From contig NC_092693.1 of the NCBI RefSeq assembly GCF_964275005.1, positions 20,017,706 through 20,081,705 on the forward strand: DNA of 64,000 nt. The letters run 5' to 3'. Positions 11,001-24,300 of the stretch are shown in pieces. Both the position numbers and the translations under genes were made by a program. Below the pieces are notes generated by a model. That model worked only from the letters and a program-made list of their open reading frames with translations, was not told the DNA's origin and ran no database searches. Numbering within the stretch: position 1 is the first letter of the stretch; each line of letters starts with the position of its first letter. This DNA comes from Diadema setosum (lineage: Eukaryota; Echinodermata; Echinoidea; Diadematoida; Diadematidae).

Positions 11001-12300
11001 AGTCTGGTATGATTCCAACTGGAATACAAAAAGAAAGAGAGGAGAGGAAAAAACAGAATGGAATTAAGTACAATGTACAAGGGAAAAACAGTACAATTCG
11101 TGTGCACAACTCGTGGTAAACAAGCCACTAGGTGACTTTGTGGGCTTTGTGAAAAGGCAACGAGGTGTGTTACATTGTGCTGTCATTCAGGAGCTTCACA
11201 ATGGGGCTTTCCAGTTGATGTGCCCAATTGCTGGGGAATGAACTGTATACTGGACTGAATTCCTGATCAGCCCTAGCTGGAGATAATCCTACACCCCTTT
11301 CCCCACCCCCACTACTTCTCTGCCATAGCATTGAACAGACAAATAATGCTTTGATGTACAGTGTATGAAGACACATTGTATTTAAGTAATTTCACCTCTT
11401 TGCCAGTTGCTTGCTCCAGTTCTTTATATATTCTGGAAGATCCTTCAAAATTGAAAGAAAAATGTCAAGGAGAATGTTTTGTTCTGCAAGTCGTGTGTAA
11501 TTTGATGATAAAGCCAACTGATTTATTTACCTAACGTTCAGGTTTTTGCACCTTCATGCCAATTCTCATGATCAAGACTCAAACTGTAACGAAGTCAGCA
11601 CTATGATATTCAAGAATTACAGTTGTAGGTGTGATGAAAGAAGTATTTGTTGTTGTGTGTATCTCCTTTTCGTTGGTGCAGTATAAAAGAAAAGCATGTG
11701 TTGACTCATTGTCATAGTAAATTCTTTCTAGGCATTGCACTTAAAACTGGTTTGAAAAGTTTGTTGTCCCTCAGTATACAAACCTTGTGTCAAATGCTAA
11801 TGAAGACTCAATTTTTGTCTGGTTTTGCTTGGACCAATCGTGTGATTTTACTTATTCTACTAGTAGAGATACATGAATTTATGTACTCAGAAAGCTAACA
11901 TTGCCAAATGCAGTAGTCTGTGGAGAGCCAATACCACTGAAGAAATGCGTAAATTTTTATGAATTGTGTGCAGATGTCAATTGGCTATTTGGAGATGTTG
12001 CCATAGTAATGAGTTATCTGTGCATGCCATAGAATAAACCCCCTAATGTAAAAATGGATAGCCAAACATGCAGCTCATTCCATATCGTCTTGTAAATTAT
12101 GGTAGCAGGAGAAATGGAAATTATCCTGTAACCCCCCTCTTGACCATATGGATTTTTAAATGTGAAGCCAATAAACATGAAAATAACCGGAAAGTATTTT
12201 TGCATTACCATTTGGGCTCTTCATATCTGCCTGCGTCCTGTGTGTTCTGCATTTGGTATAAGTATACAGTACATAAAGTATACAATGTAAGTACATACAG
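8050..12300. other. MYLIP 3' UTR and A+T-rich intergenic DNA, no gene seen
   Basis: No open frame here resembles a protein. The first 1-3 kb may be 3' UTR. It contains Pumilio-like words (TGTAAATA near 8678, TGTATATA near 8896) and many TGTACA/ACATGTA words, but the latter are common across the whole window. Homopolymer runs occur at about 9780-9800, 10187-10196 and a C-run at 10634-10645. AATAAA at 12033 and 12173 could end a long transcript. Confidence 0.4.
8212..8217 (+). terminator. Candidate proximal MYLIP poly(A) signal ATTAAA
   Basis: ATTAAA lies 163 bases after the MYLIP stop, with a T/G-rich stretch 20-50 bases downstream that would suit a cleavage site. A longer 3' UTR is equally possible: AATAAA also occurs at 12033-12038. 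Confidence 0.3.
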
Positions 12301-12318
12301 TATATGTAAATATGTTTC

Positions 12319-12330
12319 ATATATATATAT

Positions 12331-12379
<49 letters not shown>

Positions 12380-12390
12380 CACACACACAC
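12319..12390. repeat. (TA)n followed by (CA)n microsatellite
   Basis: A run of TA from 12319 to about 12372 continues as CA to 12393. Open frames here are repeat artefacts. Confidence 0.9.
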
Positions 12391-12798
12391 ACAGGTAGTG
12401 CTTTTTTAGAAGTGTAACAAAACACTTAACGTCTCTAAAGGAGGAGTTCTATTTTCCTGAAGAGATTTTTTTTTTTTTCCCTTGAAGTGCGTACATGTAG
12501 TGCTATTGGAAGGGAAAATGTCTGGCATGGAAAATGTAACTCCCAAAGGACCGTCAAGCGTAATAATACAATGATAGACAACACAATACCGGTTCTTCAT
12601 TCTAGGCCAGTCTGCAGCAAGTGAAAATTATGAAATATGCTGATGTGACGTCTCTGCTCGCAAATATAATAACTTTGTTAGTCACATGATTGCATTGCAT
12701 CACTGACCAGTGTTATGTAGAGCGCTGATTGCACATACACCTACATAAAAAACACACACACACAATATATGCATATCTTGTTCATGTGACATAATATA

Positions 12799-12914
12799 CT
12801 TTTTTTGGATAATTCTTTATTCAAATTTCGTTCAATTTCATATCACAGAAACAATCTTTCACAGAAACAAAAACAAAAAAACATACAAAGACAAACTGCA
12901 TTATACACAAACAT

Positions 12915-12915
<1 letters not shown>
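12799..12915 (-). repeat. Possible retroposed 3' end on the - strand
   Basis: Read on the - strand, the sequence runs into AATAAAG then, after about 10 bases, a run of A (the T-run at 12800-12806). This suggests a polyadenylated end that abuts the tandem repeats to its right. Confidence 0.3.
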
Positions 12916-13950
<1,035 letters not shown>

Positions 13951-15150
13951 ATCTACAGGAGATGTAATCATCAGGCAAGTGATAAAACATTTTTTTTTTT
14001 TTTTTGGTTATAAGTCAATACTGTCGGGCAAACACAGTGGAAACTGTATTTAGTGCAAAACACAATATCACACAAAAGGTGGTGTGCATGTTACTGTAGG
14101 TGAAGTGGGTGTAGAAGGGGATTGAAATACATGTAGGTTTTTAAAAAAAGAGTCTGCATGGTAGGGTACATAACTTGTTGCAATACGCTTTTGGGAAAAC
14201 TGCAGGTGAAAAGAAAATTCAATTTGTAAACTAGTATATCCATTGATATTCAAATACTTTTGAATGCAAGAAAATGGATAAAAATTATATTAGTTTGATT
14301 TACACAATGCTGTGGAAAAATCACCAGTGACTGTGCCAATGATGATATATTATGACAATTATGGCTAAATTTGATTATGTTTAATATTTCAGTATTATGA
14401 TTTTATCGACAAATGATAAATTTTACCATTATCATTATCATTATGTAGTATATTAACCTTGATAATATATTGTTATTGACACAACCAGAGAATTGATACT
14501 GAATATTTCCGCGTCTTTCACTCTTATGAAGTTTACACACAAGAAGAGTGTGGTGATAAACAAATCATGTTCCGTGGTATATACAAACAACTATATAAGT
14601 AGTAATTTTATGGTACCAAATATATCAATATTATTGATATACACATATCAGACCATGCATAGATTATACCATGCGAAAGTCTACCCTGCTATCAGGATTG
14701 TACTGTGTACACTCTACAAACCACACATCATTTTCTCGAGGGAACATGTGGTAAGAAAATACACCTCATCCCTTTGTTATTATCATCATTATGATAATTG
14801 TCAACGTTTTCATTGACATCGGGATTTATTGTTCACTACTTTAGTAGGCCTACTTGTAAGTTGTAGTTTGTGCATGTAAGATCGGTCTGTATCTGGTTGT
14901 CGGGGATATGTTCAGCGGAGACTGCGTCTGGCTTCACAGAACCCCCTCTTATACAACGGATGAGAGCTGATAAAGTAAAAAAAACACCAAAAAACAAAAG
15001 ACTCCTCTGGACATAGACGGATTTTTCTGTCTACCTATCAATTATGGTACGTAACATGTAGGCCTACATGTATTTTGACGGCGCACCTGAAGAATCACAC
15101 AGATAAACATTACACAGCCTTGAATCAGGCTATGGAACCTCTTTGGTAGG
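13951..15150. other. Intergenic DNA left of RTTN, no gene seen
   Basis: A+T-rich sequence with a T-run at 13992-14006 and an imperfect ATTATC run near 14425-14445. Nothing coding was recognised. Confidence 0.4.
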
Positions 15151-15169
15151 ACTGTATGTTATGCATAAT

Positions 15170-15267
15170 GTTCACCCCTACAGTACGTGCGCACGTACGT
15201 ACGTAAACGAGCTAAAAATGGCGGCCTATTCGAAGTGTTCAACCAACGACAGAGTGTTTGACAGACG
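15170..15267 (+). promoter_or_regulatory. RTTN promoter and 5' UTR with a YY1-like site
   Basis: This CpG-rich stretch just before the RTTN ATG contains tandem TACGTACGTA and, at 15215-15226, AAAATGGCGGCC, a match to the YY1 core that often lies just downstream of start sites. No TATA box is placed suitably. An in-frame TGA at 15259-15261 precedes the ATG and closes the upstream frame. Confidence 0.5.
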
Positions 15268-15367
15268 ATGTTAACGGCGACGGGGCCTCTCCCAGAGCTT
15301 GAGAATATGGATAGGAAAGCAGAACCTGCTATGCTACCTACGCTGGAACCAATATTTACAAAATTGG
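15268..15367 (+). CDS. RTTN: RTTN coding exon 1
   Basis: ATG at 15268 opens a frame ending in TLEPIFTKLG, with donor GTAAAT at 15368 and one base carried over (phase 1). TKLG joined to HEVEEIRARAL matches vertebrate RKLGHQLAEIRERAL. Three in-frame ATGs exist (15268, 15307, 15331). The third would give a leader closest in length to the vertebrate one (MLPTLEPIFTKLG against MVLAGLIRKLG). The first was taken because it follows the in-frame stop. Confidence 0.8.
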
Positions 15368-18300
15368 GTAAATATCTCAACATCTGACCCTCATCTACTG
15401 GACCCATCCTGGGCCACAGTAGCGTGAGTACCGTAACCCCGGCGCGGGGCACTGTTCAGTGGAAGTACGGGGTGGTGCATGGTGGGGTCGCCGGGTCGCT
15501 GGTGCATGGTGTCAGGGAGGTCTCTTCCCACCTCCCTGCTCTGGTGCGGTTAACAGCACCGTAATCTAGAGACAAAGAGTCAATCTCGTAGTCGTACGTG
15601 TGTCGTGAGCCCGACCGCGACCGACGCGACGGCCGACCAGACCCCGTACGAAGCACAGTGACAGGGGGGTGTTTCTGTTCTTAAACTTAAAAAGTTACGA
15701 AGGACTTGAGAACGACTGGTTGCTGGTGATCAGTTCTTGTGCTAAATTATTGAGATTTCTAGTTAACGTTAGTAGGATGGGGGTTGGGTGTCCAGACACT
15801 TAAGACTCTCGCGTACTGACTTGCTTATTTTACTTTTTTGAATACGCATTTACTGTTTACGTATATGTAGGCGCGTCAATTGTCAATTGTCAATTGTCAA
15901 ACCAGACGCACTTTACAGTACGCGTCCGGTCCCACAACCTGTCCTGACACCCAATGACTGGGTATATAGCACTAACGTTACTACATGACATACATTAAGA
16001 TAGCCCGACCAGACGCTGTTAATACGCTACGCGAATACAGCGTCTGACCAGCGAGCGGGCACCTTCAAAGTGGGGAACCACAACACAACTACAAAACTTA
16101 TGAAACTTTATACGTTCTTTATAAACAGTGTTTCTACACGTTACCAAACGTTACTCACCTTAAGTGCATGCTTGTATTAGAGAAGGTTCGTAAGTCCATT
16201 GAGAGCCCTCGTGATAAGTCCGTGGAACCAAAAAATGATACTTTCTGGCGGATTCCCTAACACCGTCGGGGTTCATCGTTGCAGTATTCAAAATGGCGCC
16301 TTGATCTCTGCGGAAATCTTTTGCGTGCGTGCGATGCGCTGCGCTTGAGTGTTGGTGTAGCAGCACGGTCGGTATCGACAGCGCGACCTTTTGAAAGGGC
16401 ATTCAGAAGACGATGTACTGTTCGTGAACCGTTCACACATGCTGCATATAACCATCATTTTAGGTAAGTAATTAAATCTAAATTTCAATATTCATAGCAT
16501 AGATATGAAGTCTCATTATCATTTTGTTCGTCAGATGAGTTTGAAGTGACAAAAAAAATGATCTAAAGTATCAAAATTCAATCCGATCGCATGCGATCGT
16601 TGGACCCTCTTCGTGTTTGGAGCTTCGCTGGTACAGCCCTGTCGTGCTACGTATGTACAGCGGCGACTGGGCTGTGTATAGTTAACATTAAGACTACTTA
16701 AGAACTGATCACCAGTCCCGTCCTTCGTAACTTGCTAATAATGTTAAGAACAGCTTTGTGAAACACCCCCAGGGCTGTGCTGACTGCTATCATGCTATGC
16801 AAATCGAGTCGTTACCATTTTCATGTTAGTTGTTGATGCGATGTCGAGTGGCAAATACAGGTCGAACCAGTGTACATTCACTTGATTTAGGGAGAATTGA
16901 GTAAGATGAAAAAGCTTTTTTCTGTTCAATGACATGAGACAAGATCGGCAATGTCAGGAAATCTACATTTTTGTAGATCTCTAGCGTTAGACCATGTAGA
17001 CTACAATGTAGATCGACTATAGATCTAAACTACCATTAGTCATAGATCTAACTTTCCTATATAAGTGAGAAATAATCAAATTATTCTCTAACATGTTAAT
17101 AGTCTTTTCACAAACACAGTCACACAGCACAGATAATTTGCTTGTATGTGTGAATCCGTAATCACAAGATTTGCATTTGTATACATCATACATGTAACAC
17201 TATTAACAGTACTTCTACTACTACCAACAGTAGGTCTAGATATAGAGGTCTACTCCCTGTTTGACATTAAATTTGGTTTAGCGATTATATAGACCCCAAT
17301 CCTTGTAATAGCTTTGGAACCATCCATTGCAGATCCATGCAACAATACAGAGCGCATGCTGGTGGCATAGATAGTGCGATTTCGCACTGGGTGCCTAACT
17401 TCTATTTTATGTATTTAGGAATCTATCTTTTTTTTTTTTTTTTTTTTTGGCATAGGACCTAAAATTCAATCTTTTAATAAGCTCGAGGCATTTTCTGGAT
17501 GTATCTGGATCTGGATGTAGAAACTAGTACAGTGTAGGACCTTTCGGTATACATGTACATGTAAGGCACCGAGGGTGAGAAGAGGGTGCAGGTACTTTAG
17601 TCGAATTGAAGATGACTCTTCTCAATCTTTGCTTTAAATACTACAGGTGATATGCTATTGGCGACTTCGATGTGGAGCTGGTTCCAAACCAGAGTTTAGA
17701 AAAAAAAAAAATTCAGTTGCTCTGTTTTACAATGTCTTACCGAGTATCAAACACTCTGTGATTTGTGGCATATTTCTCTACAATGTTGTCTGTATTACAA
17801 TCTTCGAATTTCTTTACTGTGATGTTTCGCTTTGGTCTTATTTTTTTGAAAGGAAGTTTTTCAACAGGTAGGGCTGGGACCAACCCCTCGACCACTTTGA
17901 AGAAGGATGTTAATCTCAGGACCTGGCTTCTCGAGGCAAGAAGTGGCAGATTTAGTTTTTCCTTCATTTAGGTGACACTACTGGATCGTGGGAGGTGTAG
18001 TCACTGCATATAAACCTTGCAGCTCTCCGTTGTGTTTTTTTTCTAGGCATTTGATGTCTTTTCGTAGATACGGGCCCCATACACAAGCACCATACTCCAA
18101 GCTTGACCGTACCAATGCAATGAATGCTGTTCTCTTGCAGTTCTCAGGGCAGAAGTTGATATTCCTGCGTAATAGTGCAAGTTCTGTGTTTGCCTTCTTC
18201 ACTGATCAGTTGTTGTAGTAGGACCATTTGAGGTCATCTGCTATAGTGAGTCCAAGGCATGGATGTTGTGGTGTGTACTTGAGGATGTGCCCATTTATAT

Positions 18301-21300
18301 GATAAAGATATGAGGATTTTACATCAATGCTCTTAACTTACCATTTGTCAGCATTGAACCTCATTCCCCAATCAGTTGCCCATTTTTCCAGTTGAGATAG
18401 ATCTTCTTGTAACTTGAGATGAACCCGCTGAGATTTGACTTGTTTGTGAAAACCTTTCACCCATCTCTTAGCTTGCATCACTTTAGATCCTCAAAATGAT
18501 GAATTTTCACATCAAAGTCAACGATACACATTCTCAAAGCAGCGCACACTGCAGTCATTTGTTTGATCTGAATATGAAGTAGCCATCGTATTTATAGTGA
18601 TCACAGCGAAATGTCGATGGTACATCAACTTCATGTGTCTTCAAAAAGATATTTAAAAATTTTGTCCTCTTTCTGTCAGCATGTACCAAGTCTTGCTGTA
18701 GTGGTTTTATTAACTACTAGTACTATTTGTGACCATGCATCACAAGACCAACGAAAAGTCGCATGCCCTGATTTTGCCTGAGGACTCAAAACAGGTGAAA
18801 TGGGTGAACTTACTCAATCTTAAGTTGTTTATATTTTCTGATAGAGCAAATTTTCTATGTAACTCAAATGTTGAGGGTTTTTAAAGCGAATTGGAAAGTA
18901 TGTTTTTCTCAGTCTTTACAGAACAGTATTTTTAAAGAATAGAGTGATTAGGTATGTCTAGAGGTCTCTTTTCATTTCACAAAAACTCTGTTCACACTGT
19001 TCACTTTCAACTCTGATAACTTTTGAAAGGATAATGCTACTGCATTTAAAGTTGATATCAGTCGTGAATAGGATGAGATGAATGAGTGAAAATTTCAGCT
19101 TAATTTGATGATCCCTTTATTCAGGGATGCTAGTTTTCAGTTTAAGCCTGAATTCAGGCCCTGGCAGTTTCAAAGGTCAGGCTTTTTCATGTAAAAAAAA
19201 TTTCAAAGCCTCTTTTGTCAGTGAACACTTCCAGAGTGTATGTACTTTTTTCCATTATTTAGACAGGTGAGGAAGGTCCAGTTGTATTGAGTTACATATA
19301 TACAGTCCGACCTCTCCTATTCGGACATGTCAGGACCGACGCTCATCTGAATAAGGGATTTGGCTGGATATGGGAGACTCAATGTTTTATACACACAGCT
19401 GCCGAAGATCAGTCGCCTGTTACTGTGCCATGCCGTGATTTAATGAGAAGTTATTCTGCCCATGCTCTTGCAGTGATTTGGGGGTAGTGAATCTCTGAAT
19501 GCATATTATTTAGATGAAAATTAGATGTGAATGTGTGTTAATTACGTTGGGAATAGTACATGCAATTCATGTGAGTTTGTGTAGGAATTTGGCTATGAGT
19601 TCGAAATTTCCCTTTTCCCCATTAAAAAATTAAATCACGTCAGATCACATCCAAATATAAGAAAGATCCGAATAAAGGGAGGCCGCATAGGAGGGGTCAG
19701 ACTGTACATCATTTAAAGCTTAGAGTCTTCTCTTACAGAATCTGCCTTTAACTAAAAATCTGTGAGTGGCAATTTTTTGTTGGTTTTGTGATGCATGGTC
19801 ACATATAGGCCTACAGAGAGGTTGAGGTTTGTTGTTTAATGTGATGTTTGTGTGTGTCATTGTGCATCCCCTTATCTTTCTCTCTTTCTTTTTTTTCTGT
19901 CTTTCCTTCTTTCATATTTTAAGTACAAATATCTTTCTCTTTCCTTCCAATTGATATTTTCCTTCTTACCTCCCAACTTTTCTTTATTTCCTTTCTTATT
20001 ATCTGTTATTTGCCTCCTTCCATTTGTCTTTTCCTTTGTTTGCATTTTCTATCTTTCCTTTCCAATATATCTTTTCCTTCATTATTATGTTAATAAGCAT
20101 CTTATACTTATTAAAACTTTTCAAACAATATAATATGTTTTTTTTTTTTTTTATCTCTAGTCATCTTTTCTTTTTTTTTTTTTTTACTTTTCAACCATCT
20201 CTCTTTGTATCTTCTTTTCTGTTTCAGTCTATTTTCATGTTTTCCTTTCCTCTCAGAGAGCACAGATGTCTGCCAAGCAGCTCATTTCCGTCACCCCACC
20301 CATTATAACATGCATGCTAATAATCGCCCAATTTCCCTCATCAGCGCCTCGGACAGAGCCCGTGCTTTTGTGCGCATTGATGCAAACCTCAAATATGCAC
20401 AGATTGAACTCCCAAGTTCATTGACCTCATCTGCTGAAAAATAGAAAATCCTTTGAAAGTTCATAAAAATTCCCAGATCACTGCCCAAATTTAATCATAT
20501 GTTCCTTTTGTCATTATTGACTTTCTGCATCACTTTCATTTAAATCCATTCATAATTTTTTGAGTTATTATGCAAACAGACAAACAAACAAACCAACCAA
20601 TGCTGAGAAAATGTAACCTCCTTGGCGCAGGTAATAAAGGGAAATTAAATGTAAAATTGCTTAAATTCACATCATTTATCACTGAAGTGTCAAAGGCCCA
20701 GTTGCATAAAAGTTGAGATCGAATGTAAGCAAGAAAATCCAGCATAAGTCTCTGAATACTCTAGTCTGATTGGCTGACACCTGACTTACTTTCGATTTCT
20801 CTCTTACTTACAATGTAGGTTTGATTCCATCTTTTTATGCAACAGCTCCCAGGGTTATGTACAAAGTGTATGTGAGTATTTCTTTGTCTCAGAATGCACA
20901 AGGTGTACTCTGATTCATACACACTAGGTTTATGTGTACATCATGCACGCAATCAGTCAAACAAATGTTATATAAATGTCTATCCATGTTGTATCATTCA
21001 CAACCTTGCACATCTAATGGTGCCCTTCCACAACACTTTGTAAATAGTGAGCTTGATAGTCTGGTGTACAAAGTGATAACACTTATCTTTTCTTCCTTTT
21101 TTTTCTCTTAATACCAGGCCATGAAGTAGAAGAAATACGTGCCAGAGCTCTGACAAATCTTTTGAGCAAACTGGAACACCGGCTGGTGGACGAGTCCGAC
21201 CTCGTCCAAGAGCGCCACCTCCTGATTCGGCTGCTCGAGTGGTTCAACTTCAAAGATTGCCCCCTGAAGCAAGAAACGCTCTCCCTCATCTTGCGTTTGG

Positions 21301-24300
21301 CTGCTGTGAGTTGCACTCTATAAAGTCTACAGCTGTCAGAGGCTTGATAATACTTTGTACAATTTTACATTTAAATTAAACAACAGGAATCTATGAAATA
21401 CTGTTAAAGTGGATATTTTTGCACAAAGTTTTGTTTGCGCTGAGGTCGGTAAGATGAATATTGTGTCTGTTTATTTTCACTTAATCAAGATACTTAAAAC
21501 TGCGCGATAGATGTTACTTACTGTATGACATACTAAAATATTTGCATGCTTTTAATTTCGTGCTAGTTTCTGGTTCTGCAAAATGCCTGAAAATTTCCAC
21601 TTTTACAGTACTTGATATCATTGTACATAAACAACAGGTGCCTACAAAAGATGTTCATTTGGCATCCCTAATTTGCCTTTGGAAACTTCACAACACAAGG
21701 CTCTGTGACTTCTAGTGGCTATGTGTACACTGTATTTCAAATTGTTTGTGCTACACAGAGGCCAAATTAAACTTCTGCCACAAAGTTTTGAAGGTAAACT
21801 CAAAAGTAAAAACTTCAGTGTACTCCAGTGTAAACATAACCTGTTCTAGTGCTGTAGGAGTAAAAGAAAAATCTCAAGAGCTTTCTAACTCTTAGTAATT
21901 TTCGAAAGTGTTGATGCTTGTTCACATGATCAGTACTCTTCTGAAAAAAAAAAATAGTGATACAATGTGTCATACACTTAGATTTGGTAATGAGGCTATA
22001 CTGTAGTGTATGCACTGTTCAGTATGTCCCTAAAAAAATTACAATCAGATTTTTGAATTGATAACACTCAATGTGATTAAAATGTCTAAATGCTACTTCA
22101 GAGTCTTAAAATATAACATCTTAGCTCTATTTTGCAGAAAACCCCATTCAATTTGGTTGAGCAGTCACAGAGAAATGTGGATTGTTGTAAAGCATGTCAT
22201 GAGTCTGATTCTTCCAAGTTTAGCACTTTGATGCTTCTGTGTGTGAATACAATAGACAGAACTTGGAGGGAAGAGATTTCTGACATCCTCTACAAAACTC
22301 CTGGGGGGTGTTTCATCAACGTTTGTCGGCGCTGACAACTTGAATCACCATAGTAACAGTCAGTGACCAGAGCATCTCAGCCAATCAAAACCAAGGATTT
22401 TGCTGAAATTGGTCAGCGCCGACTGTTGTCGGCGCTGACAAGCGTTGATGAAACACCCCCCTGATTTCTCATTGACCACTGAAGCAAATCAAATGGGGTT
22501 TTCTGTAAGATGTGGGCAATGAGTTATAGTTTCATACCCTGAATTTGTATTTAGATTGATTCATTATTTTTAAAGATATCATTGCGAGGGTCCCATTCTA
22601 ATTTTCTTTTTTCTTTTTTTCTTTTTTTTTTGGGGGGGGGGGGGTGGACATGCAGTATTTCTCTGCCTTTTCATACCAAGGTATAACAAAGTTGAGTATA
22701 ACATTTCACAGATACTCAGCATCATTTTTATTATTACACTAATTTTATTGTCTGTAATCATTAATTAAGTAACCATTACGTGTTCTGGAAACAAGAATGC
22801 TCCCCTTAGCATCCTTTCCCCATTAGCCTCTTGGACACAAGTTATTTAGAACCCTACTGTAGATATCAAATGCCAGTGTTTAGATAAACACATGATTTTT
22901 TTTTTCCCCTCTCCTTTCTTACTGTAAGATGTTGGCAAAGTCGTGAAATTGGCCCCACCGCAGTGCGCGTGCACCCGTGCGTTAGCAAGCAAGGTTAGGT
23001 TAGGGTTAGGTTAGGGTTGTATTTAGGGTTAAATTGGCATTTAAATTCGTTGAGGGACATTATAGGGAGTCCTTCTGAGAATAAGAAGTTGAAGACCAAA
23101 GGAAAAATGTGAGAAAGGGAGGACGAAAGATGCTATGCTATGGAAATCGGCCCCTCCACTATATCAATCTCGCACAAATGCCGTTTGGTGGGGCCGCATT
23201 CACAAGTATTATACTGTGGAAGAAAGCCCCACCGCCGTGCTCATATACCGATGAACACCACACGGTGGGGCTGAATTCACGAGTGTATGAACAGGCCAGC
23301 AGCCGTAGTATCAGTACGGACACGCAGTGGTGGGGCCTATGTCACGAGTGCATGATCATGTCCAATGTGTTTGTGAAAGCTGCTCCTTGGCATTTGCTGC
23401 TTGACATGTGCTGTGTGGCCAGCTGCTAAAAGTATTCTGAAACCCTGAGTCAAATTTGAGTGTGGGGACTTTCCTCGAAATTCATCATCTTCTTCGTCAC
23501 CATATCGATACCAGAAACAAAGATGATAATAATAACAAGCCATATTTGATCAATCAAGGTGATGTGGCAGTTTTTTGGTTCAGATTTAGATGTTTAATGA
23601 CAGAGGGGGCGTTAAAATAACTGATCACCCTGTTCAATCATTTCTATAATGGGAAAATGGTTGACACCCTGTATCTAATTTCTGTCATTTTACTTCTCGG
23701 TCGCAAATGAAACAAATTGTGAAATTTCCTAAAAGTTACAAGTCGCAATTAGCAATATATCATTTATGGAAATAAATTGTACACGTGTATCAGTGGTACA
23801 AAATATATGTACAGTTATGGATAGGCTTGTTAATGCTTTCTGCAGAGATTTATTGATGAACTTGGCCTAACTACATATATTCCAAAGGTCCTGTCATTTA
23901 CGTATGTATTTAAAAGGTACAAAATGCAAAGATCATTTAATTACAGGAGTTCACAACTTTTACAGTCAGTCTCAGGTACTACATGTACATGTACCATTTT
24001 GCGCATGTTCATTAATAACCAGAAATGACTGTGATACTGTGTACTCTGTAGAATGCATGCATATAAACCAACACTTTATTGTCAACTTATGTGCATATAA
24101 GTCAACAAAGTTTCCCTGGTCCCATGTATGTTAACTTGTGTGAGGTATACTGTGTTTTAATCTTTAGTTCTGGGCCATGTTCTAATATAGCAAACAAGCA
24201 GGTTACCAGCATAAATATGAAATATATCTGAACAGATTTTTTTTTTTTTCTTTTTGAATCAGTATGAAAATTAATCATGAAGACATAAATGTTTTCACTT

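Noticed and set aside
10696-11109. 137-codon open frame (-)
   Set aside because: Overlaps other chance frames on both strands; no family resemblance.
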